In this document: positions 1 through 8,868 of the stretch, in pieces
Layout of the letters: each line of letters begins with the position of its first letter
How positions within the stretch are numbered: position 1 is the first letter of the stretch
From: Defluviitaleaceae bacterium
GTDB taxonomy: Bacteria > Bacillota > Clostridia > Lachnospirales > WQUN01
DNA length: 64,000 nucleotides
NCBI GenBank assembly: GCA_009780585.1
Contig: WQZS01000002.1
Location: 1-64,000 of the forward strand
Direction: 5' to 3'
The notes under the pieces: model-generated
Database searches by the model: none
Seen by the model: only the letters and a program-made list of their open reading frames with translations
Told to the model about the DNA's origin: nothing
Translations under genes and position numbers: made by a program

Positions 1-319
1 CTCTGCTACGCTACTTTCCGTGTCTCGCAAACAACACTTTTAAACACTCTTGTCCCGCCCCGAGCGAGAGAGACGATCGCCATTATATCAGCGCTAGCTT
101 TATTGTCAACTGTTTTTTGAAAATATTTTTATTTTTTCGATGATTTTGGAAAAATGTTTTCAAAAAAATGTTTTCAATCCGTTAAATCAAGGTTTTTTGT
201 ATACCTGATACCGACTGCGGTGTGGGGCTCCCACCACCTCGATAAAACCCCGATACGCGCAACGCCAGCCGAATACGTGGATTTCCGCAACACGCGTTAT
301 ATCCGCTTCCTCCATGCGT
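1..319. other. Non-coding left edge
   Basis: I see no supported gene here. The stretch from about 105 to 180 is very AT-rich and contains a 13-base direct repeat (AAAATGTTTTCAA at 151-163 and 165-177). A plus-strand reading frame from 154 runs into the 3' end of the MATE gene, has no ribosome site and no recognisable sequence, so I leave it out. The segment is the region downstream of the minus-strand MATE gene, but I cannot identify a clear terminator in it. Confidence 0.5.
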
Positions 320-1705
320 CTAATCATGGACATCCCCCCGTTTACGCATATAAAAATAATACCAACCCATCAACCACGCCCCCCGTATCGTGACGGCGAT
401 GGCGATCCCGTACCATATCCCGTTAAGGCCCCAAAAGCGTACCAACGCATAGGTTAGGATTACGCGCAATATGTTTCCGGTAATGCTGACGATGCTGGGT
501 TTAACCGTTTGCCCTTGCCCACGGAACGCCCCCGCCGCCACGCCCTCCATGCAGCCCAATATTTGCGTAAACGAAATGACGCGCAGATAATCCCCGCCTA
601 TGCGGATTTCTTCCGGGCAGGATAGGAATATCGCGACCAACGGTTCGGCGAGGAGGAATAAAAAAGCCGCCATCAGCACGCCGTAGATACCCATTGCCGC
701 CACACCCAAGCGATAACCCGTTTTTATCCGATCCCATCGGCTTGCGCCGAAGTTTTGCCCCATGTAGGCGGTTATGGCGGAGGCGAAACCACCCCCCACA
801 AGGTAGGCGAGCGCTTCGACCTGGTAGCCAACGCGGTGCGCGGCAATTGCCCCCGTGCCGAAATCCGCAATCAGCCGTGCCATCACCATAAACAGGAAGG
901 TGAAGAGCATGGACTCTACGGCAATGGGTATGCCCCATTTGAAGATTTGCCTGATTGTATCCATACATGGCCGCACGATATAACGGTACGTTTCGAAGGG
1001 GCGATTACGGTATTTTTTCATTGCCCACAATTTTAACGCCAGGTTGACGGCGGAAGCGAAAACCGTCCCCAGCGCCGCGCCCGTGATACCCAAGCCCGCG
1101 CCGAATGTAAAGGAAATCCCCCCGATTTCCACAGGGAAGGAAAAGATCAAAACGGGGGATAACAAAATATTTACGATTAACCCAATTGAGTTGATATAAA
1201 AAGGAAGTTTCGTATTGCCGAAGCCGTTGAACACCCCGGTGAAAATATTATGTACGAATATCAGCGGCAAGGCCAGCGCGGAAACGGCGAGGTAACGTTC
1301 CGCTTCCCTTACGACTTGCGTGTCTTCTATATTAAAGAAAGCGATGAGCGGCCCGCGCGCGGCTATCATGATGGCCGTATACACAATCCCCAAGCACACG
1401 GCCACCCAAAACGCGTTGTTTGAAAAACGCGCGGCCCCTTCCCCGTCGCCCTTGCCCATGTATTGGGAAACACCGATTTCCGCCCCCATACGCCCTATCA
1501 TGACGAACGCCATCGACAGCCACAAATACATAGCCGCCGTACCCACCGCCGCCACCGAAGCCGAGGAAAGCCGCCCCATCCAGAACATATCCGTCAGGTT
1601 ATACGCCATTTGCATAAACGACGTAGCCATGATGGGAACAGAAATAAGGACCAACCTTTTGAAGATTGGTCCCCGGGTCAAGTCATATTTACGCGGTGCG
1701 GGCAA
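320..1705 (-). CDS. MATE family multidrug/cation efflux transporter
   Basis: A 461-residue integral membrane protein with about twelve hydrophobic segments in two similar halves, the usual size and shape of MATE (multi antimicrobial extrusion) transporters. These export drugs or metabolites in exchange for sodium ions or protons. The N-terminal region (KRLVLISVPIMATSFMQM, about residues 16-33) and the segment with YNLTDMFWMGRLS are typical of the family. Translation appears to start at a TTG, because GGAGAGG lies about 9 bases upstream and overlaps the end of degV; the next in-frame ATG would remove the first helix. It sits 5 bases after degV and is probably cotranscribed with it. The substrate cannot be read from sequence. 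Confidence 0.92.
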   Translation of the reverse strand: MPAPRKYDLTRGPIFKRLVLISVPIMATSFMQMAYNLTDMFWMGRLSSASVAAVGTAAMYLWLSMAFVMIGRMGAEIGVSQYMGKGDGEGAARFSNNAFWVAVCLGIVYTAIMIAARGPLIAFFNIEDTQVVREAERYLAVSALALPLIFVHNIFTGVFNGFGNTKLPFYINSIGLIVNILLSPVLIFSFPVEIGGISFTFGAGLGITGAALGTVFASAVNLALKLWAMKKYRNRPFETYRYIVRPCMDTIRQIFKWGIPIAVESMLFTFLFMVMARLIADFGTGAIAAHRVGYQVEALAYLVGGGFASAITAYMGQNFGASRWDRIKTGYRLGVAAMGIYGVLMAAFLFLLAEPLVAIFLSCPEEIRIGGDYLRVISFTQILGCMEGVAAGAFRGQGQTVKPSIVSITGNILRVILTYALVRFWGLNGIWYGIAIAVTIRGAWLMGWYYFYMRKRGDVHD

Positions 1706-1710
1706 AGGGG

Positions 1711-2589
1711 TTAGCCTCTCCGCTCGTTACCCAAGAAAAAGAGTGCGATGGTGCCGGGACCGGTATGCGCGCCGATTACGGGACCGATTTCGTTGATGAC
1801 GAATTCACGGTTGCCGTGCTTGGCGATGATCATATCCTTAAGCTGTCCGGCGAGGTCGGGGGCGTCGGAATGGGAAATAAACACGGGCTGGTTGGCGGGG
1901 GACATCTTGTGGAAGGTCATCTGCTCCACCATAAATTCGAGGGCCTTGTTGCGTCCGCGCGCCTTGGTCATGGGGGTGAGTTTGCCTTCCTTGGTCATGT
2001 GGATCATGGGCTTGATATTGAGCATCGTACCCATAAAGGCCGCCGCGCCCGATACGCGCCCGCCGCGGCGCAGGTGGTGCAGATCGTCCGCCATAACCCA
2101 ATGGTGCATGACGGGAATCAGTTTATTCATATGGTCGGCGAGCTCTTGCAGGTTCTTACCTTCGTCACGGCCCTTGGCGGCGTAATAAGTAAGGAGGCCC
2201 ATACCCAAGCTGGCGGACAATGTATCGATGGTGATGACTTTACGGTCCGGGTATTTTTCGTTCAGCTCCCGCGCGGCCAATACGCTTTGTTCATAACTTT
2301 TGCTGAGCTGCGACGACAGGCACATATATAGGATGTCCTTGCCTTCCTTGAGGAACGGTTCCCAAATCTCCATGTAACGGAATTGGTTGACTTGCGTGGT
2401 GGAGCCTTTTTTACCTTCGCGCAGCGCGTCGTAGAAGCCCTTGACCGAAATTTCGCGCCAGTCCAGATAATTGAGGTATTCCTTGCCGTCGAGGTTGAAG
2501 ATGTACGGGATAATTTCTACGCCCCATTCCGCGGCTTTGGATTGCGGTAAATCCGTTGTGGAGTCGGTGATGATGACATAATCGCCCAT
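1711..2589 (-). CDS. DegV family fatty-acid-binding protein
   Basis: A 292-residue DegV-family protein. The family binds a fatty acid between two alpha/beta domains; some members are FakB subunits that present fatty acids to the kinase FakA for phosphorylation before phospholipid synthesis. Visible hallmarks are the N-terminal ITDSTTDLP (residues 7-15), the STTQVN segment (about 63-68), DTLSASLGMG, and the RRGGRVS loop. It lies directly upstream of the MATE gene in the same orientation. No FakA-like gene is present in the window, so its exact partner is unknown. Length is normal for the family. Confidence 0.92.
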   Translation of the reverse strand: MGDYVIITDSTTDLPQSKAAEWGVEIIPYIFNLDGKEYLNYLDWREISVKGFYDALREGKKGSTTQVNQFRYMEIWEPFLKEGKDILYMCLSSQLSKSYEQSVLAARELNEKYPDRKVITIDTLSASLGMGLLTYYAAKGRDEGKNLQELADHMNKLIPVMHHWVMADDLHHLRRGGRVSGAAAFMGTMLNIKPMIHMTKEGKLTPMTKARGRNKALEFMVEQMTFHKMSPANQPVFISHSDAPDLAGQLKDMIIAKHGNREFVINEIGPVIGAHTGPGTIALFFLGNERRG

Positions 2590-2643
2590 GCGGGTCCGCC
2601 CCTTTCGATGATTGGAATCGGCTCACTATATACGCTTGCCATA

Positions 2644-3531
2644 TTATTGTAAACAGTTTTTTTTGCCTGCCGTTTCATATGATCCGTACAGCGGATCGCG
2701 TATGCGCGAAGCGGTAACGAAATAAATGTTATCCGCAAACCGCGTACCGCTTATATCGATGACATCGCCGGGCATGGGGTCGGGTAAGCCCGCGGTATAT
2801 TGAATGAGGTAACGTTCGCCGCTTTCATGTAAATATAAATAAGGAGCGTGCACGGAAAGGAAGTCCGCGTATTCCTCCAGCGTCAAATCATGTTCGTAAA
2901 GGATGGGGGCATGGGGTAAACCTACATAACGCAAATGCCACGGCTCGTAGATGATGTGCGTTATGTGCGTCTTCGTTTTGGGATAGCGGATGATGAAACC
3001 GAAGCGGTGCGCGTTTTCGCAAAGCCATTCGCCCGACCGCGTTTCGCCGAAGGATTGGTTAAGCTGCCCGGTTGTGCTTACGTCCAGGGCAAGCCCCGTT
3101 TGGTGTTCGCTTGCGCCGGGGTGCTGCACGACAAAAACGGCAAGGGCTTCGGCGTCTTCGCGGGAGTGGCCTTGGGACCTGTAGCGGCGTACCTTTTGGT
3201 TAAAGAGGTATTCCTGGCGTTCGTAATCACGGAACGCGCTGTGTAAATGCAACCCGTAAATGCCGTCGGCTTGCATGGCCTCCAATAATAAAACCCACGC
3301 ATCGCGGGCGGCGGGGTGGATACGCACGCGGTTGTACGCGGTAAGGTTTTGCGGCATATAGGAAGGGGGCAGGGTATTTTCCGCGTTGACGAGCCACAAA
3401 AAACCGGAATCTTCAAAATCGGATGCGTCCGTAGGTTCGGCGGCGTTCGCGGAACCGTCAAATAAAAATAACGCGGTTAATATTAGGGCAACCGCGCTTA
3501 AAATATATTTGCGACAGGAATCGATTGGCAT
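2644..3531 (-). CDS. VanY-type D-alanyl-D-alanine carboxypeptidase (M15B)
   Basis: A 295-residue exported zinc peptidase that would trim the terminal D-Ala from peptidoglycan stem peptides. Residues 8-30 form a signal peptide (hydrophobic core, then SANA). The zinc and catalytic residues of the M15B fold are present: SEHQTGLALD (H143, D150) and YEPWHLRYVG (E196, H199). Start is the ATG with GGAGG six bases upstream. The C-terminal 80 residues after the WHLRY motif extend beyond the catalytic core and carry no domain I recognise. It lies between degV and the PLP-lyase gene on the same strand with short gaps. Vancomycin resistance is not implied; no vanRS or vanA-type genes are nearby. Confidence 0.9.
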   Translation of the reverse strand: MPIDSCRKYILSAVALILTALFLFDGSANAAEPTDASDFEDSGFLWLVNAENTLPPSYMPQNLTAYNRVRIHPAARDAWVLLLEAMQADGIYGLHLHSAFRDYERQEYLFNQKVRRYRSQGHSREDAEALAVFVVQHPGASEHQTGLALDVSTTGQLNQSFGETRSGEWLCENAHRFGFIIRYPKTKTHITHIIYEPWHLRYVGLPHAPILYEHDLTLEEYADFLSVHAPYLYLHESGERYLIQYTAGLPDPMPGDVIDISGTRFADNIYFVTASRIRDPLYGSYETAGKKNCLQ

Positions 3532-3558
3532 AAAACCTCCGAACGGTACGGCTTTGGT

Positions 3559-4848
3559 TTATAGTTTTATCAATCCTTCCTTTTTTAATGCATCCAACGC
3601 GTATACCACGCCCGCCCGCGCGTGCGCCGATGTCAAGCCGCCTTGGAAAAATACGTTGTACGGTTCGCGCATGGGCGCGTCCGCGCTTAACTCGATGGAT
3701 GAGCCCTGGATAAACGTACCCCCCGCCATGACGACGCCGTCGGCATAACCCGGCATAGGCGCGGCGATGGGCGTTACGAAGCTGTCCACCGGGGCGGCTT
3801 GCTGTATCCCCCGGCAAAAAGCGAGGACCCTCCGTGCGTCGCCCATACGCACGGCTTGCACGATATCGGTGCGGGTTTCCCCAAGCGCCGGATTAACGGC
3901 GAAACCCAGCCGCGCGAACACCGCCGCCGTTAATACCGCGCCGTGGACGCAACCGCCGACCGTTTGCGGGGCGATGAACAAGCCGTGCAATAAACCGCGC
4001 GTCATACCCAACGTCGGGCCCACTTCGCCGCCGATGCCGGGCGCGGTCAGGCGTGTGGCGGCACGTTCCACATATTCCCTTTTACCGACGACATACCCGC
4101 CGCCGGGGGCGATGCCGCCGCCGGGGTTTTTAATCAGCGAACCCGCGATGATATCCGCGCCCGCTTCAATGGGTTCGCGTTCCTCGGTGAATTCGCCGTA
4201 GCAATTATCCACCAGGATACATACATCGGGGCGAACCTTTCTGATCTCAGCAATCAATTCCCCCATTTGCGAAACGGTAAACGACGGACGCCAAGCATAC
4301 CCCTTGGAACGTTGTACCGTAACCATTTTAATTAGGGGTTCCTCTTCCAACGCTTTACGGATGGCAGAATAATCGAAGCCGCCCGATTCCGTAAGCTCGG
4401 CTTGCCGATACCGTATCCCGAACTCCGCCAGCGAACCGACCGCGGGCCGTATGCCGATGACGCTTTCCAACGTATCGTACGGCGCGCCTACCGGGGAAAA
4501 CAATACATCCCCCGGGCGCAGATTACCGAACAAAGCCGCCGCCAAAGCGTGCGTGCCCGAAATTAATTGGGGACGAACCAACGCCGCTTCCGCGCAAAAA
4601 ATTTCCGCGAATATAGCCTCCAGCGCTTCACGGCCTATGTCGTGGTAACCGTAGCCCGTGCTTTCCGTAAAGTGGGCGTCGCTTAAGCGGCAGGCTTGCA
4701 TGGCATGGAGAACCTTAAGCTGGTTGGACGCGGCGATTTCATCCGCGCGGTCAAAGGCTTGCCTTACGGCGGGATCGTCTTCCGTTTCGCTTACGAAGGC
4801 CGCGGCGGCGGGGTCGATGCCTTGCGCGGTTATGCGGTCGTAAAACAC
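3559..4848 (-). CDS. PLP-dependent lyase, methionine gamma-lyase/aluminium-resistance family
   Basis: A 429-residue fold-type I PLP enzyme of the family annotated in Firmicutes as methionine gamma-lyase or aluminium-resistance protein (YnbB-like). Landmarks are STGYGYHDIGR near the N-terminus, VRPQLISGTHA, the PLP-phosphate loop, VDNCYGEF (cofactor aspartate) and GSLIKNPGGGIAPGGGY with the Schiff-base lysine. The true substrate is uncertain; family members are predicted carbon-sulfur lyases. The start is a GTG inside the last codons of hfq, so the two genes overlap by 19 bases; a GAGG about 7 bases upstream supports it. Hfq-miaA-mutL next to this gene is a common clostridial arrangement. Confidence 0.88.
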   Translation of the reverse strand: MFYDRITAQGIDPAAAAFVSETEDDPAVRQAFDRADEIAASNQLKVLHAMQACRLSDAHFTESTGYGYHDIGREALEAIFAEIFCAEAALVRPQLISGTHALAAALFGNLRPGDVLFSPVGAPYDTLESVIGIRPAVGSLAEFGIRYRQAELTESGGFDYSAIRKALEEEPLIKMVTVQRSKGYAWRPSFTVSQMGELIAEIRKVRPDVCILVDNCYGEFTEEREPIEAGADIIAGSLIKNPGGGIAPGGGYVVGKREYVERAATRLTAPGIGGEVGPTLGMTRGLLHGLFIAPQTVGGCVHGAVLTAAVFARLGFAVNPALGETRTDIVQAVRMGDARRVLAFCRGIQQAAPVDSFVTPIAAPMPGYADGVVMAGGTFIQGSSIELSADAPMREPYNVFFQGGLTSAHARAGVVYALDALKKEGLIKL

Positions 4849-5099
4849 GCGTTGTCCTCGTCGCCGGTAATCGTCACGCGGTCCACGATGTTCAGCTTTA
4901 ACACAGCCTTGAGCGGGATGATCGTGGAAATGGCGTGTTTGTACACCATTTGCTGTTTGCCGTCGGCTTCGACGATGATGACGTACGCGTCATAAGCCTT
5001 GATTTGGCCGCGTATCTGGAAGCCGTTGGTAAGGAAGAGCGTGACGGGTACGTTGTCCCTACGTACCGCGCCGAGTAAAGCGTCTTGATAATTTTGCAT
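4830..5099 (-). CDS. hfq: RNA chaperone Hfq
   Basis: An 89-residue Sm-like RNA-binding protein that forms hexamers and helps small RNAs pair with mRNAs. Both Sm motifs are visible: the N-terminal block QDALLGAVRRDNVPVTLFLTNG and the Sm2 signature YKHAIS at residues 53-58. An upstream in-frame ATG exists, but AAGGGA lies between it and the second ATG, so the second (position 5099) is the likely start. The coding end overlaps the downstream PLP-lyase start by 19 bases, suggesting coupled translation. It follows miaA by 34 bases, the order seen in many bacteria. Confidence 0.96.
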   Translation of the reverse strand: MQNYQDALLGAVRRDNVPVTLFLTNGFQIRGQIKAYDAYVIIVEADGKQQMVYKHAISTIIPLKAVLKLNIVDRVTITGDEDNACFTTA

Positions 5100-5133
5100 G
5101 GTAATCGATCCCTTCATTTTTTATGTATCGATG

Positions 5134-6066
5134 CTATTTGTTCGTGATTAGCCGTGCGATTTCTTCCGCGCCGTTGCCAACGTCCAACCATAACGCGTGT
5201 GGGGCGTTGTGCCGGAACCATGTAAGCTGGCGCTTGGCGTAACGGCGGGTGTTTTGGGCGATCGCTTCCAAGCAGCGGTTATAATCATCCGGACGTCCCC
5301 CGTTCATTATATATAAAACCATTTCTTTATACCCGATACCCTGCATGGAAGGCAAATCGGGATGATACCCCGCGTTAAGCAGCCCCGCCACTTCACGTTC
5401 GAAACCGGCGCCGATCATTTGCGAAACGCGCCGGTTGATACGGTCATACAGCATGGGTCGGGGCAGATCCAACACGATAAAACGAATGTCCCCGGGTAGG
5501 GTTACCCGCGCTTTTTTTTCGCGCTGGGTATCGTTGTGCGCGGAAAACAGCGTCCCCGTGCTTTCGCAGAAGGCCAACGCCCGCGCCGTACGCTTGACAT
5601 TGCACGGATGGATGGATTCGGCGGCTTGGGGATCGCGTTCCCTTAACAGCTTGTGTATGTGGTATGCGCTCTTTTCCACGGCGAGGGCTGTATACCGCTC
5701 CCGCAGCGCGGTATCGTCAACCGCCCCTTGCGTAAAATCCGTGTCGTACACCACGGCGTTGATATAAAAGCCCGTCCCCCCCGCCAAAATGGGTACGCGC
5801 CCCCGCGCTCGGATATCCGCGATAGCCGCTTTGGCCAAGCGTTGGTACTGCGCCGCGGAAAATGGTTCATCGGGGTTTGCTATGTCCAACAAGTGGTGCG
5901 GGACACCGCCGCGTTCCTCCCGTGTGGGTTTAGCCGTGCCGATGTCCAAAGCTTTGTATACTTGCATGGAGTCCGCGTTCACGACTTCGCCGTCAACCAA
6001 GCGTGCCAGCGCGACTGCCGCCGCCGTTTTACCGCTTGCGGTGGGCCCCGCGATTACGTACAGCAT
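5134..6066 (-). CDS. miaA: tRNA dimethylallyltransferase MiaA
   Basis: A 310-residue enzyme that transfers a dimethylallyl group to N6 of adenosine 37 in tRNAs reading codons beginning with U. The P-loop GPTASGKT is at residues 7-14, followed by DSMQVYKALDIGTAKPT (substrate binding), LAGGTGFYI and the GIGYKEM segment. Length and order are normal. It lies 8 bases after mutL and upstream of hfq, so mutL-miaA-hfq are probably one transcript. Confidence 0.97.
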   Translation of the reverse strand: MLYVIAGPTASGKTAAAVALARLVDGEVVNADSMQVYKALDIGTAKPTREERGGVPHHLLDIANPDEPFSAAQYQRLAKAAIADIRARGRVPILAGGTGFYINAVVYDTDFTQGAVDDTALRERYTALAVEKSAYHIHKLLRERDPQAAESIHPCNVKRTARALAFCESTGTLFSAHNDTQREKKARVTLPGDIRFIVLDLPRPMLYDRINRRVSQMIGAGFEREVAGLLNAGYHPDLPSMQGIGYKEMVLYIMNGGRPDDYNRCLEAIAQNTRRYAKRQLTWFRHNAPHALWLDVGNGAEEIARLITNK

Positions 6067-6074
6067 CCTTCCGC

Positions 6075-7913
6075 TTACCCCCGTTTGAACCGACGCTCAA
6101 GCTCGCGCCGCGTGATTTCGATGATCGTCGGGCGGCCGTGCGGGCAAGTGAAGGGGTTGTCCATTTCAAAAAGCCGTTTGAGCAAATCATGGGCCTCTTC
6201 TTCCGAGAGGTTATCCCCGCCCTTGACCGCCGCTTTGCACGCGGACATGGCGATAAGCTCGGTTTTGTTGGCGTAGATGTTTTCGCCCGACGGCGACGTT
6301 TCGGATAGCTTGTCCAACAGCTCCATAAAAAAACCGCCCGCAATCGGCCCTTTAAAAAGGAACGGTACGGCGGCGAGGGCAGGTTCCCCGTCCCAAACGA
6401 TTTCAAAACCCAGGCGGGTGAAGTGACCCTCGTTGTCGCGCAGGATTTGTGCCTCGCGCGGGGTCAGCCGCAGGGGAACGGGTGAAAGTAACGGTTGGGC
6501 GTGGAGCCGCGATTCGGCGGCTGAACGAAGCAACTCTTCATATAATACACGTTCGTGGGCGGCGTGCTGGTCGGCGAGGTACAGCGATTCCCCTTGCGAA
6601 ATCAGCCAATAGGTATTGAAAAGCAAGCCGTGGATTTGATAATGGCGGAAAAAATAACGGGGTTCCTCCCTTGGGGGGGCGGTAAATAAACGGCTATTAT
6701 CTTCACGGGTATTGATATCTTTATATAGGTTGCTTTTATGTTCCGCTTCATTTCCTTCACGCAGAAACAATCCTTCACGTTTTTCGGGCCGTGTTTTCAT
6801 TGTGTAATAGTTTTTTTCTTCCCGCGGACGTTCCTCCAGCGGTATCTGATCAAGCTCCTTTGTTTCGTTTTCCTTATCGCGTATAAAACGCGCCGTGGGG
6901 AACAGGCTATGATTACCCAGCACTTCCTCCAAGGCTTGATGGACGAAATCATGTACGGCGTTTTCATCCGCGAAGCGCACGTCCATTTTGGTGGGGTGTA
7001 CGTTAACGTCCAGCGATTCCGCCGGGAGGGTGAGGTTAAGTACATATAACGGAAACTTACCGCCGGGCAGCATTGTCTTAAAAGCCGCTTCTGCGGCCGA
7101 AGCCAGCAAGCGGCTTTGGATATACCGCCCATTGATAAAGAACGTACCGTGGCTGCGGTTGCCGCGGGCGATTTCGGGCTTACCGAGCAAGCCGTTTAGA
7201 GCGTGTTTCGCGGGATGTGTCCCCCCGCTTGTGCTTGCGTCTACGGGAAGCAGCTTGCCCGCGGCCTCCCGCCCGTACACGTTGAGTATGACGGTACGCA
7301 GGTCGCCGTTGCCGTTGGTTTGGAACACCGATTGGCCGTTTGAAATATAGCGGACGCACAACCCCGGATTGCCCAGCGCCAGCTTTTGCAGGCAATCGGA
7401 AATATAGCCCGCTTCGGTGGCGGGTTTTTTCAAAAACTTGCGCCGTGCGGGCACATTGTAAAAAAGGTTGGAAACGATGACGGTCGTACCGTTGGCACAG
7501 CCGATCACCTGCCGGTTGACGAACCTGCCGCCATGTACTTCGGCGCGTACACCCGTGATTGCGTGTTGAGGCTTGGTGATCATTTCAACGTGCGCGACGG
7601 CAGCGATGCTGGAAAGGGCCTCGCCGCGGAAGCCGAGCGTGGCGACCGAAAATAAATCCTCCGCCTGTGTGATCTTTGAGGTAGCGTGGCGGGCGAAAGC
7701 CAACGGCAGTTCGTCGGCGGGAATACCGGCGCCGTTGTCCGTCACGCGGATCATCCCCAGCCCGCCGTCGGTAATCTCCACCGTAACGACACTCGCGCCC
7801 GCGTCGATGGCGTTTTCGATCAATTCCTTCACGACGGACAGGGGCCGTTCGACCACTTCCCCCGCGGCGATCTTATCGATCAGGCGTTGTTCCAATTGAA
7901 TGATCGGCTTCAC
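6075..7913 (-). CDS. mutL: DNA mismatch repair protein MutL
   Basis: MutL couples mismatch recognition by MutS to strand removal. The N-terminal GHKL ATPase motifs are visible: ELIENAIDAG, DNGAGI, ARHATSKI and GFRGEALSSI. The C-terminal domain carries DQHAAHERVLYEE, the DQHA-x2-E-x4-E metal motif, plus ACKAAVKGGD and CPHGRPT, so this is the endonuclease-active form used by bacteria lacking MutH. I place the start at GTG 7913 (612 residues) because GGGAG lies 8 bases upstream; a GTG three codons earlier overlaps that site. The linker, about residues 340-410, is charged and low in complexity, as usual. No mutS is in the window. Confidence 0.95.
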   Translation of the reverse strand: MKPIIQLEQRLIDKIAAGEVVERPLSVVKELIENAIDAGASVVTVEITDGGLGMIRVTDNGAGIPADELPLAFARHATSKITQAEDLFSVATLGFRGEALSSIAAVAHVEMITKPQHAITGVRAEVHGGRFVNRQVIGCANGTTVIVSNLFYNVPARRKFLKKPATEAGYISDCLQKLALGNPGLCVRYISNGQSVFQTNGNGDLRTVILNVYGREAAGKLLPVDASTSGGTHPAKHALNGLLGKPEIARGNRSHGTFFINGRYIQSRLLASAAEAAFKTMLPGGKFPLYVLNLTLPAESLDVNVHPTKMDVRFADENAVHDFVHQALEEVLGNHSLFPTARFIRDKENETKELDQIPLEERPREEKNYYTMKTRPEKREGLFLREGNEAEHKSNLYKDINTREDNSRLFTAPPREEPRYFFRHYQIHGLLFNTYWLISQGESLYLADQHAAHERVLYEELLRSAAESRLHAQPLLSPVPLRLTPREAQILRDNEGHFTRLGFEIVWDGEPALAAVPFLFKGPIAGGFFMELLDKLSETSPSGENIYANKTELIAMSACKAAVKGGDNLSEEEAHDLLKRLFEMDNPFTCPHGRPTIIEITRRELERRFKRG

Positions 7914-8032
7914 ATAAAACACTCCCGTTGGGGGAAGTATAGGGTTTTTGGGGATTTATGTCAAAAACAGGACCTTGCATATCCGGCAAAAGATTGGGAA
8001 CAGTAAATAAAAACCAAGAAGGAGCGATCATT

Positions 8033-8326
8033 ATGAACAGCAATGACTTATCATCACCGAGTATGATGGCTATGAAGGAAGTCCCCACCCCTAATGCCGA
8101 CGCGGCTACGATTACGGGACTTGTAAAGGAAGGCGGCGCGATCGTAGGTTATCAACTTTCCAACGGGCAAACGCTTAACAAGGACGAAGGTGTGGCCCTT
8201 GCCCGCCAGGGCGGTATTTCGGGCGTGGGTATCTCCGAACGCGACGGGACGGAATATTTGAAGTCTTTGCCCGACAACACGGAAGGGAATAATTTGGGTA
8301 ATTTGCCTTCGGTTACGTTTGAATAA
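8033..8326 (+). CDS. DUF3892 domain protein
   Basis: A 97-residue soluble protein. The ATG at 8033 has AAGGAGCG seven bases upstream, so this start is preferred over earlier in-frame codons. The segment ITGLVKEGGAIVGYQLSNGQ followed by LARQGGISGVGISERDGTEYLKSLPDN matches the DUF3892 pattern found in many Firmicutes; its function is not known. It is monocistronic, faces away from mutL, and is followed by an intrinsic terminator at 8352. Confidence 0.8.
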   Translation: MNSNDLSSPSMMAMKEVPTPNADAATITGLVKEGGAIVGYQLSNGQTLNKDEGVALARQGGISGVGISERDGTEYLKSLPDNTEGNNLGNLPSVTFE

Positions 8327-8351
8327 TGAAACGGGTTTAACTGTGTTATGA

Positions 8352-8382
8352 GGGGCGGCCGATTGGCCGTTCCTTTTGTTAT
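8352..8382 (+). terminator. Intrinsic terminator after the DUF3892 gene
   Basis: A 9-base-pair stem (8352-8360 with 8365-8373, two G-U pairs, loop GATT) is followed by TTTTGTT. It lies 25 bases after the stop codon of the small plus-strand gene. Confidence 0.75.
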
Positions 8383-8425
8383 TTTCAAGAGAACGTTTTT
8401 TTGTTTATTATATGTGATTATATAC

Positions 8426-8454
8426 TTGACACATACGTTCGGTATGTGTATATT
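8426..8454 (+). promoter_or_regulatory. Consensus sigma-A promoter with embedded operator for ncRNA 1
   Basis: TTGACA at 8426-8431, a 17-base spacer, then TATATT at 8449-8454. A perfect inverted repeat, ACACATAC-gttcg-GTATGTGT (8429-8449), covers the end of the -35 box and reaches the -10 box, which suggests repression by a dimeric regulator. Predicted transcription start is near 8461. Confidence 0.75.
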
Positions 8455-8460
8455 GATAAC

Positions 8461-8789
8461 AAGACAGCGGTCATCTTTTTGACGGACACGCGTATACGTC
8501 CCTGATGCCAAACGGTAGCCCCGTCCCTGCATACAAACGTCCCCCGCGTTTCGCTCCCGATTTAACTTCGCCGTTGCTTACAATCGGCTTATAAAAAGGT
8601 TACGTAGCCAAGCCATGGGCAATGCATTTTAATGGGTACCCTCCCGATACTTTACGATGCAGCAAAACATGGAAACGACTTAAAAACAACGAATAAACTT
8701 TAAACGCCTCCCAATGTCACGGGGAGGCGAGTGAAAACTCTGTGCGGGTGCATCTTATGATGCTTGAGCTTCCCACATGGGGTTTTTTT
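8461..8789 (+). ncRNA. Putative structured ncRNA 1, paralogue of ncRNA 2
   Basis: About 330 bases without a convincing reading frame, starting after a consensus promoter and ending in a T-run (8783-8789). It shares with ncRNA 2 (26404-26584) the identical 13-base block CGATGCAGCAAAA (8655-8667). It also shares the preceding GGGTACCC-type block, a variable hairpin (CGCCTCCC with GGGGAGGCG around 8705-8730), and the 3' end GAGCTTCCCACATGGGG (8766-8782). Other local hairpins include GTCA/TGAC near 8470. I do not recognise the family; it is not 6S, SRP, tmRNA or RNase P RNA by eye. It fills the otherwise gene-free 8.33-8.87 kb gap, directly before the minus-strand DNA-modification island. Confidence 0.6.
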
Positions 8790-8868
8790 AGTAGAATCGC
8801 AACGGTATAAAAACAAAGACGTGATGATTACCGATAAAGAACGAGAAGATATATTGGATAACGTGTAT

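Noticed and set aside
154..393. Plus-strand frame of 79 codons at the left edge
   Set aside because: No ribosome site, no recognisable sequence, and overlap with the end of the MATE gene.
8461..8789. ncRNA 1 as 6S, SRP, tmRNA or RNase P RNA
   Set aside because: None of the conserved cores of those RNAs, such as a tag reading frame or the SRP GGAAGCAGC loop, is visible.
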